Source of the DNA: GCA-002733465 sp039969155
GTDB taxonomy: Bacteria > Pseudomonadota > Gammaproteobacteria > Enterobacterales > Kangiellaceae
Length of the DNA stretch: 64,000 nucleotides
Assembly (NCBI GenBank): GCA_039969155.1
Contig: JBDVOJ010000113.1
Coordinates: forward strand, 12,093 to 76,092
Direction: 5' to 3'
Notes under the pieces: generated by a model
Database searches by the model: none
What the model saw: only the letters and a program-made list of their open reading frames with translations
What the model was told of the DNA's origin: nothing
Shown: positions 45,200-54,764 of the stretch, one piece after another
Numbering within the stretch: the first letter of the stretch is position 1
Layout of the letters: every line of letters begins with the position of its first letter
Made by a program: the position numbers and the translations under genes

Positions 45200-45859
45200 A
45201 TGACTAAAAAAGCCGACAATCCTTTTCGAAATGCCCGCTACTTAATGGGCGCTGCCAAGCTCGACCAATTACCGCCTGATGTGGGGATTGAAGTTGCGTT
45301 AGCTGGCCGTTCAAATGCCGGCAAATCGACTGCGCTCAATGCGATTACCGATCAAAAAAACCTAGCCAAGACTAGTAAGACACCCGGTAGAACCCAATTA
45401 ATCAATTTATTTATGATTGACGAATCTCATCGTTTGACGGATTTGCCTGGATATGGCTTTGCCAAAGTGTCCAAAGATCAAAAGGCTCAATGGCAAAAGA
45501 CACTCAGCCGATACCTTCAAGAGCGAAAATGCTTGAAGGCGTTGGTGGTGTTTATGGATATTCGCCACCCACTAAAAGAAACGGATAAAGAAATGGTGCA
45601 ATGGGCGGTTTCAGGAAATATTCCGGTACATGTCGTTTTGAGTAAAGCTGATAAGTTAAAAAGTGGTGCACGTAAAACAGCGCTGCTCAATGCCAACAAA
45701 CGATTGGCTAGAATTTCAGATAGCATCACCAGTCAATTATTATCGGCGACCAATAAAATAGGTACCGATGAATTAATTGAAACCATTGCCGACTGGTATC
45801 CGTTTGAAAAATCAGAGAGCGCTTCTGAAGACACCGAAAAAGCGGCTAAACGCGCTTAA
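45200..45859 (+). CDS. engB: Ribosome biogenesis GTPase EngB (YihA/YsxC)
   Basis: The 219-residue GTPase has the Walker A loop G36-RSNAGKST44, the G2 SKTPGRT (about 59-65), G3 DLPGYG (81-86) and G4 SKADK (148-152). It acts in assembly of the large ribosomal subunit. It is divergent from cytochrome c4. The C terminus is acidic and alanine-rich (SASEDTEKAAKRA). The length is normal for the family. Confidence 0.96.
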   Translation: MTKKADNPFRNARYLMGAAKLDQLPPDVGIEVALAGRSNAGKSTALNAITDQKNLAKTSKTPGRTQLINLFMIDESHRLTDLPGYGFAKVSKDQKAQWQKTLSRYLQERKCLKALVVFMDIRHPLKETDKEMVQWAVSGNIPVHVVLSKADKLKSGARKTALLNANKRLARISDSITSQLLSATNKIGTDELIETIADWYPFEKSESASEDTEKAAKRA

Positions 45860-45913
45860 CTCCCTTTAACCTACTAATATAATTTTAAGCCAATAGAACT
45901 TAAGGATTCTGCT

Positions 45914-46315
45914 ATGGAAGATGTCGTCGATCAATTGAGAGAAGTCTCTATCGCTACCGCCAGTTACTTGGAACTGCCAAGCGAAGATGACTTGGTATTA
46001 GTTGAGGAAGAAATCCTATTACCGATCCCGCGAGAGATGAAGTCTTTTCTGCTACAAGTCAGTGATGTCATATACGGCAGCTTAGAGCCAGTGACGGTCG
46101 CAGATCCTGGTGCCCACACTCATCTGCCAGAAGTGACCGCGAATGCTTGGGCAATCGGGTTACCACGAGAGTTAATGGTACTATGCCAGTTTGCCGACGG
46201 ATTTTACTGCGTCACCCAAGAGGGAGAGGTGGTGCTCTGGCAAGATGGTGAGCAGGCTGAGGAAACTTGGGAAGATGTCTGGGATTGGGCTGAAAACGTT
46301 TGGCTTAGAAGTTAG
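45914..46315 (+). CDS. SMI1/KNR4 (SUKH) domain protein
   Basis: The 133-residue protein has the SUKH-type strands (DLVLVEEEILLPIPREMKSFLLQVSDVIYG and ELMVLCQFADGFYCVTQEGEVVLWQ). SUKH proteins often act as immunity proteins to polymorphic toxins, but this one is a single-domain gene next to engB, without a toxin neighbour. A housekeeping role is as likely. It lies 54 bp after engB in the same direction. Confidence 0.85.
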   Translation: MEDVVDQLREVSIATASYLELPSEDDLVLVEEEILLPIPREMKSFLLQVSDVIYGSLEPVTVADPGAHTHLPEVTANAWAIGLPRELMVLCQFADGFYCVTQEGEVVLWQDGEQAEETWEDVWDWAENVWLRS

Positions 46316-46343
46316 AGTCCAAGTAGATTTCGGGTGACGTAGG

Positions 46344-46368
46344 AGTCCCAACAAAATCCGTTGGGACT
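46344..46368. terminator. Hairpin between converging genes
   Basis: AGTCCCAAC and GTTGGGACT form a perfect 9-bp stem around a 7-nt loop, between the converging SMI1-like gene (ends 46315) and the GST-like gene (ends 46395). T-rich sequence follows (GTTAGTTTTCTT). Confidence 0.75.
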
Positions 46369-46394
46369 GAACTGTTAGTTTTCTTAGGCGCAGA

Positions 46395-47090
46395 TTAGTA
46401 ATAGCGCTTTTCAATTCGTTGGCAATATGAAACTAGTGACGGGTAACTCTTAGCAATTTGATTAAATGGGTTATCAAACTCCACACTAATGAATTCCGCT
46501 AGTAGCCCATAAGCTGTGGCATCCAAAGAGCTAGGATTTTCACCAAATAGGAAGTCTTTTTCAGCGAGTAGAGTAGAAAGTGAATCCAGTGAACGGCGTA
46601 ATACGTGCTGAATTTCTTGATCACTGTGCTTGGCTATTCCTTGTCCCTTTAGCATCTTTAATACTTGGCTTCGAATGATTTTGGGCAGTATCCATTTAAG
46701 CGGAATTGGCAGACTGCCAAAAAATCCTTCTTTTAAAATAGGCCAAGTATCATCCTTTGCCCAGCGAGAATAGACCAATACAAAATACAGATTTTCATCT
46801 AAGGACTTGGTGATTAAATAGGCGATAGCCTTTTGATGTTCAGACAAATGATCATCAAGATCCGCCCCGGCTTTTTGTGCGGCTTCGATAATCCATTGAG
46901 AGTCTGGAATTAAATTGTTTTCCAATTCTATAAAAGGAAGTTTGCCTTTCGGCGCGCGGCGCAAATTGTCATCTTTGACTACGGTAGTGTATTCAATACC
47001 AGCCATTCGATAGTAGCAGTCGACTTTTAATACAAAAGGACTCGGGTCGGCGACGCCAAACTTGCTGCCAAAGCTAAATAGTTTAATCAT
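46395..47090 (-). CDS. Glutathione S-transferase-like/metaxin-like protein
   Basis: The 231-residue protein has an N-terminal thioredoxin-like fold (SKFGVADPSPFVLKVDCYYRMAGIEYTT ... GKLPFIELENNLIPDSQWIIEA) and an all-helical C-terminal domain (LLAEKDFLFGENPSSLDATAYGLLAEF). The pattern resembles the failed axon connections/metaxin-type GST group. A catalytic tyrosine or serine is not obvious. Start 47090 begins MIKLFSFG; the upstream start adds nine unlikely residues. Confidence 0.82.
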   Translation of the reverse strand: MIKLFSFGSKFGVADPSPFVLKVDCYYRMAGIEYTTVVKDDNLRRAPKGKLPFIELENNLIPDSQWIIEAAQKAGADLDDHLSEHQKAIAYLITKSLDENLYFVLVYSRWAKDDTWPILKEGFFGSLPIPLKWILPKIIRSQVLKMLKGQGIAKHSDQEIQHVLRRSLDSLSTLLAEKDFLFGENPSSLDATAYGLLAEFISVEFDNPFNQIAKSYPSLVSYCQRIEKRYY

Positions 47091-47139
47091 AAATAATCCG
47101 TTAAGTGAGTTAATCAAGAACGGATTAGTTTACCGAGCT

Positions 47140-47165
47140 ACTCCTGACAGCCTAGTGTCAGGAGT
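47140..47165. other. Perfect hairpin without T tract
   Basis: ACTCCTGACA (47140-47149) and TGTCAGGAGT (47156-47165) are a 10-bp perfect inverted repeat with a 6-nt loop, between two genes transcribed leftward (67-aa membrane protein and GST-like). No T tract follows, so it may be an operator or processing site, or a weak terminator. Confidence 0.5.
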
Positions 47166-47207
47166 AAGAGCTTATTTGATGTTTTAAGTAAAAATATTGC
47201 CGGAGGG

Positions 47208-47411
47208 TTAATGCTTAGGTTTAAACATCGCAGCGCTTAGAATAGACCAAAGATGGATAATCCATCCCATCCATATAACCCATAGAGCACCAGCTAATAC
47301 AAACTGAACAATCGCCAGTAGCAGCCTTCCTTGCAGAAGTTGTCCTAAGCCAGGAATGAAAAAACTACAAAGTGCCGCAATGACGTTACCGCCTGAACCT
47401 TGTCCTGCCAT
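47208..47411 (-). CDS. Small membrane protein, 67 aa
   Basis: The 67-residue protein has the pattern SFFIPGLGQLLQGRLLLAIVQFVLAGALWVIW, with two hydrophobic segments, seen in small TM2-like proteins. Start 47411 has AGAGGAAC upstream; the 47495 start lacks one. Function unknown. Confidence 0.7.
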   Translation of the reverse strand: MAGQGSGGNVIAALCSFFIPGLGQLLQGRLLLAIVQFVLAGALWVIWMGWIIHLWSILSAAMFKPKH

Positions 47412-47586
47412 TATTTTGTTCCTCTTTCGTTTGTTTTTTAGGTCATTTATAAAAATTGTTAGATCGAAGATGTTGATACGTATTTTTAGACTCAATCGTC
47501 ACTGAAAACAGCGACTAGAATAACATAGCCACTCACGGTAGACTAAAGCCTAATTGTAACGAACATAAAATCTCGGTATTCCAAAA

Positions 47587-48744
47587 ATGACGACCAGTGT
47601 CTCAAATGATTCTAAACTACCGAATGTTGGCACCAGCATTTTTTCTGAAATGTCTGCACTTGCCAATAAGCTTTCGGCGCTCAATTTGTCCCAAGGCTTC
47701 CCTGAATTTGAAACGCCGGCATTTCTTAAAGAAAGCGTACACCAAGCGATTTTAGCAAACAAGAATCAGTATGCTCCCTCTCAAGGACTTCCAGATTTAT
47801 TAACCGAAATCGCTAAGCTCACTAAAAGACAATATGGTGTTAATATTTCTGAAAGTGAAATGGTAACGATTACCTCTGGCGCCACTGAAGCCTTATTTGT
47901 CGCCTTCCAAGCTTTGATTAATCCTGATGATGAAGTGATTATTTTTGACCCTGCGTTCGATTCATACAAACCGGTGATAGAACTGATAGGTGGTCGTTGT
48001 GTTCATATTCCCCTGCAATCACCTGAGTATGCCGTTAATTGGCAACAGGTAGAATCAAAAATTAATTCGAAAACAAAATTGATAGTGATTAACTCGCCTC
48101 ATAATCCAACCGGCACACTTTTAACCGAAGATGATATGAAGCGCTTGCAAAAACTCGTGGTTGATAACGAACTGTTCCTAATTAGTGATGAAGTTTATGA
48201 ATACATGACCTTCGACGGTCTTAAGCATCATAGTGCGTTACTTTACCCAGAACTCTTCGCGCGATCGTTTGTTATTTCTAGTTTTGGAAAAACTTATCAT
48301 TGTACGGGTTGGAAAATGGGGTATTGTATTGCCCCTAAAAATCTAACCGAAGAATTTAGAAAAATTCATCAGTTTGTGACCTTTTGTAGTTCAACTCCTT
48401 TTCAGTTTGGTATCACAAAAATGTTAGCTGAATCACCGAAACACGTTGAACAACTTTCCAGTTTCTATCAAGAAAAACGCGATGTATTAGTTAAAGCTTT
48501 AGCAGGTTCACGGTTCAAGATTCTTCCATCTTCTGGGACTTATTTTTTATTGGTTGATTACAGTGAGATCTCCGATCTCAATGATTATGATTTTTGTTAT
48601 TGGATGGCAAAAGAAATTGGTGTAGTAGCCGTGCCACTCAGCCCGTTTTATGAAACACCAACGCAAGATAAAATTATTAGAATATGTTTTGCCAAATTTG
48701 ATGAGACTTTAGTTGAGGCGGGTGAAAGGATGTCTGGGTTGTGA
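47587..48744 (+). CDS. PLP aminotransferase, methionine/kynurenine type
   Basis: The 385-residue fold-type I aminotransferase has NLSQGFPEFETP, SQGLPDLLTEIAKL, TSGATEALFVAFQAL, INSPHNPTGTLL, SDEVYEYM and the PLP lysine in SFGKTYHCTGWKMGY. This matches the YbdL/kynurenine aminotransferase branch, which uses methionine, aromatic amino acids or glutamine with oxoacids. The substrate is not fixed by sequence. It has no operon partner. Confidence 0.92.
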   Translation: MTTSVSNDSKLPNVGTSIFSEMSALANKLSALNLSQGFPEFETPAFLKESVHQAILANKNQYAPSQGLPDLLTEIAKLTKRQYGVNISESEMVTITSGATEALFVAFQALINPDDEVIIFDPAFDSYKPVIELIGGRCVHIPLQSPEYAVNWQQVESKINSKTKLIVINSPHNPTGTLLTEDDMKRLQKLVVDNELFLISDEVYEYMTFDGLKHHSALLYPELFARSFVISSFGKTYHCTGWKMGYCIAPKNLTEEFRKIHQFVTFCSSTPFQFGITKMLAESPKHVEQLSSFYQEKRDVLVKALAGSRFKILPSSGTYFLLVDYSEISDLNDYDFCYWMAKEIGVVAVPLSPFYETPTQDKIIRICFAKFDETLVEAGERMSGL

Positions 48745-48773
48745 TTTACGATATTAATTTTGAGGTAGTTAAT

Positions 48774-48860
48774 ATGAAAAAAATTATGATTGCTGTTTTA
48801 TTGCATAGCGCGTATTTACAAACACTATTCATACGAAATTGGAGTCAGTCCATCAAGTAA
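48774..48860 (+). CDS. Possible small peptide or gene remnant
   Basis: A 28-residue frame (MKKIMIAVLLHSAYLQTLFIRN...) starts 29 bp after the aminotransferase with TGAGGTAG upstream. It begins like a signal peptide but has no mature part, so it may be the start of a gene whose body is lost. Confidence 0.25.
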   Translation: MKKIMIAVLLHSAYLQTLFIRNWSQSIK

Positions 48861-48946
48861 TAGAAAGTAAAATAACATCATGATATGTGTTTAAAAAGAT
48901 CAAAATTAACCATTTATCAACCCAGTAGGTCGGAGTTAATAATTGT

Positions 48947-51900
48947 TTATTCTGCTGTACTATTCTCGAATATTTTATTTTGATACTCTTTAGCTGAGAC
49001 CTGATACTGAGCTTTAAAGCACTTACTAAAATACGATTGTGAAGAAAAACCGACATCCATAGATACAAGAGTAACAGATTTTCCTCTTTCTAATAAAATT
49101 TTGGCCTTCTCAAGCCTAAACCTTCTAATGTACTCGGAGGGCGTCATTCCCAATATATTCTTTAACTTACGAAAAAACTGTCTTTCACTCATTGCTGACG
49201 CCGAAGCTAAGTCTGCTACAGTTATACTTGAATTAAAGTACATTGGCTCTAGCACCGAATTTAATTTATCTAAGAATTGCTGCTGTTTAAAGCGTATGTT
49301 CTCTTCTAACGAATCGGATCTAGTTTTTAGTACAAGAGGTTTATTGTCGAACGCATCTTCGCTAAACCGTCTTTTTAGTATTTCTCGTATCTCCAGCAAG
49401 TTTAAGAGTCTTATTTTTAGTTCTTCAACATCAAATGGTTTAGTGATGTATTCATCCGCTTTTTCTTCCCAGCCTTTTAGTCGACTGTCTCTATCACCTC
49501 GAGCGGTAAGAAGTACAACTGGAATATGATTAGTGATTTGTTCTTCACGTAACGCTCTTGTGGTTTGATAACCATCAAGCTTAGGCATCATAATATCACT
49601 GATGATTACATCAGGAACTTCTTGTATGGCAAGCTCTAAACCCATCCGGCCATCAGCTGCGACTAGTGTATTGAATTGTTGAGCAATGCTTTCTACGATG
49701 TATTGACGCATATCATCGTTATCTTCAATGATGAGAACGGTTGGCATTTCGGAGGATTGTAGCTTTTTTGTTTGCTCTGCTAAGGAATCTTTGGTTGGGC
49801 TAGAGCTTGAAATATTCATTAGCTCCATAGCAATAATCTCATCATTTTGATGTATGTTGATATGTGATTCATCCACCTCATTAATAATAGGCAGTGTTAC
49901 CGTAATAGTTGTACCTTTTCCGAGTTCACTCTTTAGCTCAACCGAACCTTCGTGAGTCTCGACCAAACTTTTAACCAGCGCTAACCCAATTCCGGAACCC
50001 GTTACTTGCTCGCTATTCTCGTCCATCACTCGGTTAAAGCGTTCAAAAACACTGGAAAGCTTATCTTTAGCGATGCCAATACCAGTGTCGGTTACTTTGA
50101 TTTTGTATTGATTGTTGCTGTCCCGTATAGCACTAACAGTAATATCGCCACCCGACTTAGTATATTTAATCGCATTAGATAACAAGTTGAGTAAAATTTT
50201 TTCGATTGCGTCTGGTGTAAAATCAAAACAAATCGGGTCGATTTTCTTAACAACAAAAATTATATCCTTCTCTGCGGCTAAGTCGGAAAATGCTTCTGAA
50301 ATTAATTGAGTGATTTTACTAATGGCTTGCGGCGACTTTTGAGTAATAGCTTTAACTCTAAATGTTTCTAAGTTGAGTAACTGGTCGATCATTCGGAGAA
50401 GTCTTAGTGAGTTACGCTGAACAATGTTTAGTTTTTTCTTATATTTGTCTTCTGGATTCCAAGAAAGCAGTTGTTTGATTGGACCGATTATTAAAGTCAA
50501 TGGGGTTCTGAATTCATGCGAGAGGTTGGCAAATTCTTCGTTCTTTTTGGATAGGAGGTTTTCGACTTTGCTTTTCTCAATCGCAAGCTCTCGCGTTCTG
50601 AGTTGAATGGATTTCTCTAACATTCTTGAACGATTTTCTAAAGCTCTCGTTCTATATTTTATGAAGCCGACTATTGAGCCGATTAGCAATAATATGTAGA
50701 CCAAATATGCTATAGGCGATGCCCAGGGGGCAGGCGAGATAAGTATATTTATTGAAAGTGGTTCTTTACTCCAAACACCATCTTTGTTTGCGGCCTTAAC
50801 TTTGAAAACATAATTGCCGGCATTTAAGTTGGTATAGTTGACTTTAGTATCTAAGCTATCTCTGTAATGCCAGTTTTTGTCGTACCCCTCTAACTGATAT
50901 GCATATCGATTTTTCGTATAGTTAGAAAAATGAAGCGCCGAAAATTCGAAGCCGAAGTCATGGTCTCGATAAGTTAATTCTAAGTTATGAATATCTAGTT
51001 TCGCTCTTTCTAATTTGGAACTTAATGAGTTTGCTGTCGGTGATATAGCTTCTCCAAAATAAATAAAGTTAGTAAGTGCAAGTTTTGGTGGGTGAGTATT
51101 TATTTGGATGTCATCTGGATTGAAAGCGTTATATCCCCCGAAGCCTCCGAAAAACATCTTACCACTGGGATCTTTCAATTCAGCTCTAGCGATAAAAATA
51201 TCACTTTGTAAACCGTCATTTTTTCGATAGGTAGTAGATTTTTTCGTATTGTAATTATATTTAATTAGTCCGAGTCCAGTCCCAATCCATAAGTTCGAAT
51301 CTGAGTCGGTTAGAATGTTGGAAAACTTACTAATTTTAGGTAGACCATCATATTCATTTATTCTTTCTATTGAATTATTGGAGGTGATCCTCAGAATACC
51401 TTCATTATTGATACCTATCCAAATATTTCCAAAAGGATCGGCGTGAATTACCTTCAACGGGTCGGTTGAAACGGGAACACCGTTTACCTTAAAATAATCT
51501 ATTATTCTTTTTTTACCATCATATTTTAACAACCCCATGTTTGTTGCAAGCAAGTAGTTATCATTTAAATCGCTAGCCAAACGATTGATATTTGTTATGG
51601 CCATTGATTGTTCAATGACTGGTATTTTGTTAAACGAGCTGTCCTTAGGATTATATTCATAAAGCCCTTTAGCACTTCCTATTAGTATTTTACCTTGAGG
51701 AGACTCAGCGATATCTAGAACTCTAAGGGCTGGAAATTGACCAATGAACCGTTCGAATTCACGTTTTTTAGGATCTAAGCGATTAATACCTAGCGCGGTT
51801 CCGAACCACAGCTTCTCATCGCTGGTTCGATAAATCTTATGTATTTCATTGTCTGATAAAGAGTTTTTGTTATCGGCGCTATGTTTATAAATATTGCAGT

Positions 51901-53098
51901 TTTCTTGCGTATCAATGTGAGCTAATCCATCTCGAGTTCCAACCCAGAGGCTCTTGTCAGTATCAATGAGAAAGCTATAGATTATAGAGCTTGGAAGGCA
52001 AGAGATACCATTGCTGCTGTCATCGTAATGGCCAAATTTGAGTAGTTGAGGATCGATCCAATAAACTCCTGCGCTAAAAGTTCCCGCCCATATCACACCG
52101 GAATAGTCCTTATAAAGGCTAACAACTGCATTTCCGCCAATTGAGTAATTTGTGCCTTTGTCATATTGAAAATTTGTTTTTGGGGCTTTTGAATTAACTT
52201 CATTTTGCCGTACCAGATAAATTCCTTTCGTCCTAGTTCCTACCCATAAAGTATCGTCATTATCCGAGGTGAGTGAGAGAATACCACTTGCTTCTATACC
52301 TTCAATAAATGAAGTCTTTCCACTAATTTTCGTATGGTAATAAAGCCCTTTCTCAGTCCCAATCCAAATATTCCCAGATCTGGATTGGTGAAAAGAACGA
52401 ATGCTGGGTTGTATATCTAGCGGGAGTTCAAGCCAAAATAATGATGTTCTTTCTTTATTGATAACGGCAATTCCTTCAGACGTCCCTACCCAAAGAGAAC
52501 CTAAATTATCATTCATTAAAGTAAGTATGCTTTTATCTCTTAACGATTTAGTACCGTCGCTCATGTGGGAAAAGTGTTCTATGCTTCCTTCTAAACCTCG
52601 AATTAAAGCAAGACCTTTTTCGGACGCGACCCAAACAGAACCATCGTTGTTTTCTACCAACGCTTGGATAGAATCAGTATTCAAGTTGTTTCTGTCGTTT
52701 GTGAAAATTTGAAAAGATGAAAACTTCTCTGAAAGAGGGTCGTAATAATTGAGTCCCCCTTTATAGGTACCTATCCAAAGGCCACCATTTTTAGAACTTA
52801 TGACTTTCTTAACTACGTTATTTGTTAGTACATTTCTTTTTTTTTCGTCGGCTTGAAATGCTAATAGATTTTGACCATCGAAACGAACAAGACCATGTAT
52901 GGTGCCTAGCCAGATGAAGCCCTGTTGATCTTGAGTGACACTCCAAATAGTTTGATTGGGTAAGCCGTCTTCAACTGATAGTTTCTGAAACCGAGCGCTT
53001 GGAGCGCTCAGTACTGAAAAAGTAACGAGCAATAAGAGTGTGACAATATAGCACCGCCATTTGCAGAGTTTTCGTATAACCACGAAAGACGAGCACAC
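48947..53098 (-). CDS. Hybrid two-component sensor-regulator, AraC output
   Basis: The 1383-residue protein joins a whole signalling path. A signal peptide leads into about 14 two-component-propeller repeats (for example GFIWLGTIHGLVRFDG, SVWVASEKGLALI) to about residue 680, then a Y_Y_Y domain (HYRDSLDTKVNYTNLNAGNYVFKVKAANKDGVWS). A membrane segment lies near 780-800, followed by the kinase (H861 in NLSHEFRTPL), an ATPase domain (LSNAIKYTKSGG, GSGIGLALVKSL), a receiver (D1168) and an AraC-type double HTH at the end (FSSQSYFSKCFK). Signal binding is periplasmic and output is DNA binding. The small three-cysteine protein gene lies 16 bp upstream. A paralogue lies at 57880. Confidence 0.95.
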   Translation of the reverse strand: MCSSFVVIRKLCKWRCYIVTLLLLVTFSVLSAPSARFQKLSVEDGLPNQTIWSVTQDQQGFIWLGTIHGLVRFDGQNLLAFQADEKKRNVLTNNVVKKVISSKNGGLWIGTYKGGLNYYDPLSEKFSSFQIFTNDRNNLNTDSIQALVENNDGSVWVASEKGLALIRGLEGSIEHFSHMSDGTKSLRDKSILTLMNDNLGSLWVGTSEGIAVINKERTSLFWLELPLDIQPSIRSFHQSRSGNIWIGTEKGLYYHTKISGKTSFIEGIEASGILSLTSDNDDTLWVGTRTKGIYLVRQNEVNSKAPKTNFQYDKGTNYSIGGNAVVSLYKDYSGVIWAGTFSAGVYWIDPQLLKFGHYDDSSNGISCLPSSIIYSFLIDTDKSLWVGTRDGLAHIDTQENCNIYKHSADNKNSLSDNEIHKIYRTSDEKLWFGTALGINRLDPKKREFERFIGQFPALRVLDIAESPQGKILIGSAKGLYEYNPKDSSFNKIPVIEQSMAITNINRLASDLNDNYLLATNMGLLKYDGKKRIIDYFKVNGVPVSTDPLKVIHADPFGNIWIGINNEGILRITSNNSIERINEYDGLPKISKFSNILTDSDSNLWIGTGLGLIKYNYNTKKSTTYRKNDGLQSDIFIARAELKDPSGKMFFGGFGGYNAFNPDDIQINTHPPKLALTNFIYFGEAISPTANSLSSKLERAKLDIHNLELTYRDHDFGFEFSALHFSNYTKNRYAYQLEGYDKNWHYRDSLDTKVNYTNLNAGNYVFKVKAANKDGVWSKEPLSINILISPAPWASPIAYLVYILLLIGSIVGFIKYRTRALENRSRMLEKSIQLRTRELAIEKSKVENLLSKKNEEFANLSHEFRTPLTLIIGPIKQLLSWNPEDKYKKKLNIVQRNSLRLLRMIDQLLNLETFRVKAITQKSPQAISKITQLISEAFSDLAAEKDIIFVVKKIDPICFDFTPDAIEKILLNLLSNAIKYTKSGGDITVSAIRDSNNQYKIKVTDTGIGIAKDKLSSVFERFNRVMDENSEQVTGSGIGLALVKSLVETHEGSVELKSELGKGTTITVTLPIINEVDESHINIHQNDEIIAMELMNISSSSPTKDSLAEQTKKLQSSEMPTVLIIEDNDDMRQYIVESIAQQFNTLVAADGRMGLELAIQEVPDVIISDIMMPKLDGYQTTRALREEQITNHIPVVLLTARGDRDSRLKGWEEKADEYITKPFDVEELKIRLLNLLEIREILKRRFSEDAFDNKPLVLKTRSDSLEENIRFKQQQFLDKLNSVLEPMYFNSSITVADLASASAMSERQFFRKLKNILGMTPSEYIRRFRLEKAKILLERGKSVTLVSMDVGFSSQSYFSKCFKAQYQVSAKEYQNKIFENSTAE

Positions 53099-53114
53099 TT
53101 ATAAAATACAGCTG

Positions 53115-53516
53115 TTAATTTACCACTAATTTTGGCGGGTTAGGTTTATGAGTGCAAGAGAGTGTGTCCGGATCATCGGCGTTAAATATAGCAATTATGG
53201 TACCGTCAAAGGCTTTTACCTGAATATCACCGTTCGCTAGTTTTGTTACCAAATCAGAGTGCTCAACTAACTCTTCAAACTCAGTATGAGCACTTGAAAA
53301 TACATCAGGAGGGACTCGGTGATTACACATTGCTCTGATATTTGCAGTACCGTTATCTTCATCCATAGTTGTTAACGTATCATCTATTTTTCTAATTGTA
53401 TGTTCGTAGGAACATTCGTATGAAAATATATTCTCTTGCGCTTCGGCTGGGGTAAAATAAGCACCCGCTAAGCCTGCTATTATCAAAATATCATAAATGT
53501 TGCAGAACTTCTTCAT
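53115..53516 (-). CDS. Small secreted three-cysteine protein, sensor partner
   Basis: The 133-residue exported protein has a signal peptide (cut near AEA-QE) and three cysteines, with ECSYEHT, MCNHRVPPD and LSCTHKP. The first and second positions match the 62034-62369 product (MCLYDHT, NCPVVNPPED), which shows that the two are paralogues, although they share little else. It ends 16 bp before the giant sensor gene, the same position as its paralogue. It could be a signal-binding or signal-presenting partner of the sensor. Function is unproven. Confidence 0.68.
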   Translation of the reverse strand: MKKFCNIYDILIIAGLAGAYFTPAEAQENIFSYECSYEHTIRKIDDTLTTMDEDNGTANIRAMCNHRVPPDVFSSAHTEFEELVEHSDLVTKLANGDIQVKAFDGTIIAIFNADDPDTLSCTHKPNPPKLVVN

Positions 53517-53596
53517 CTTGGATATCTCATGACTTTCATAAAGGTCGATAATACTAGCTTATTTAAATATAATAGGCAAAATCTTCCTCTATTTTT

Positions 53597-53629
53597 GGAA
53601 TGAATCTATCGCTAGCTATAGATTCTTCC
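53597..53629. promoter_or_regulatory. Long palindrome upstream of small-protein/sensor operon
   Basis: GAATCTAT (53602-53609) and ATAGATTC (53618-53625) flank GCTAGC, so a 24-bp window is palindromic with one mismatched pair; GGAA/TTCC extend it. It lies 86-113 bp upstream of the start at 53516. It could be an operator for this operon or a hairpin that ends the upstream transcript (53751-54602). Confidence 0.5.
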
Positions 53630-53750
53630 ATATGCCTATCTAATTTTAGCTAGCAATATATTAGAGTGTAGATAACTGAGCAAGTAGCGCCAATTGCAAA
53701 AAGCTGCCACCTGCCCCTAATTATTAGTAGAAACTAAATCGAAGCCAAGC

Positions 53751-54602
53751 TTAACTCAGCTTACACGTTATAGTAGCGGTACCATCACTAAACTTCCAAG
53801 TACAAGTAATAGTCCCGCCACCGGAATTACCATACCATTGATTTATGAAGTCATCCATCCTCAACATATCAGCTGTATTTTCTGCGCTAGACTCGTAGTT
53901 ATCATAGGTGGCAGTGCCTACTGCATCGTCAGTATTTTCTGGAATATTGTTGCCCTGCCTATCTTTTGCTGATCCTTCGACATAAGTATATTCGTATTCT
54001 CCAGTGAAAGTTCCCGTCAAGGATGAGCCGGTTAACACCCAATTGGCAGTTGAGCCATCTGGAAACGTTACTGGAACAATGAACACGACAGATGCAATTT
54101 TATCGATAGCAGTGAGAGGTAGTACTAGACCTGCCACCTTAACGTCGATAAAACCAATATGCGTCGAAACGTGTGTGCTTATTGAATTTCTGAAGCCTGA
54201 GTTATGAATAATATCGAATGCAGAATTTATTCCTAAAGAGCTTGGTAGCTCTATTCCATTACCAACTAAATCTAGCTTTTGTTGTTCCAGCTCGTTTACA
54301 TAAGATTTATAATCTAACTCCAGTTGAGAGTCGATAGATAAACTTGTAACTGTCTCGATTGTTACTCCTTCTCGGTCGTGGTAGCGGGATGTTACTTTAT
54401 ATTTGTTAATCGTTTTCGAATCGATATCCATTATGTAGACGGTATTACTGCCACGCCTGTAGTTAGGAGATATTCTTTCTGCAGCCCATTTCTGTTCTGT
54501 TGAAGAACATGAATTACAAACGTCCCAATACTCTCCAGCCTCGGCATTTTGTGCTGTGGCTGTCAGTAAAATAAAGCCTATACTGGCAATTAAATTTTTC
54601 AT
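53751..54602 (-). CDS. Secreted protein of unknown family, 283 aa
   Basis: The 283-residue protein has a signal peptide (cut near AEA-GE) and starts with a cysteine pair (DVCNSCSS). It then has a mixed strand/helix body with VYIMDIDSKTINKYKVTSRYHDREGVTIETV and an end with TITCTWKFSDGTATITCKLS. I do not recognise the family. The start follows GAGGATT. A 29-bp element shared with the divergent gene at 55393 lies 133 bp upstream, so it is probably under the same regulator. It is a candidate exported product of the sensor region. Confidence 0.7.
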   Translation of the reverse strand: MKNLIASIGFILLTATAQNAEAGEYWDVCNSCSSTEQKWAAERISPNYRRGSNTVYIMDIDSKTINKYKVTSRYHDREGVTIETVTSLSIDSQLELDYKSYVNELEQQKLDLVGNGIELPSSLGINSAFDIIHNSGFRNSISTHVSTHIGFIDVKVAGLVLPLTAIDKIASVVFIVPVTFPDGSTANWVLTGSSLTGTFTGEYEYTYVEGSAKDRQGNNIPENTDDAVGTATYDNYESSAENTADMLRMDDFINQWYGNSGGGTITCTWKFSDGTATITCKLS

Positions 54603-54735
54603 TAAGCAATCCTCAAATTGTATTACAGTAAGTCGCGAAAGTGCTATTTACTCTGTTTAAAAAACAACATCTACTCTCTTGAATCTAATGGAAGCTTGAT
54701 GTTGTATTCCTATTATTGTGTGTAAACATTCTCCA

Positions 54736-54764
54736 AGACTGACAAATGTGTTAAATATTCTGCC
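54736..54764 (-). promoter_or_regulatory. Shared 29-bp element, copy for the 54602 gene
   Basis: Read on the minus strand toward the gene, it starts GGCAGAATATTTAACAC and ends ATTTGTCAGTCT. It differs from the copy at 55227-55255 at one base. It lies 133 bp before the start codon at 54602. Confidence 0.75.

Noticed and set aside
45914..46315. SMI1-like protein as immunity protein of a toxin
   Set aside because: No toxin gene is adjacent, and the neighbour is engB, a housekeeping gene; immunity is not supported.
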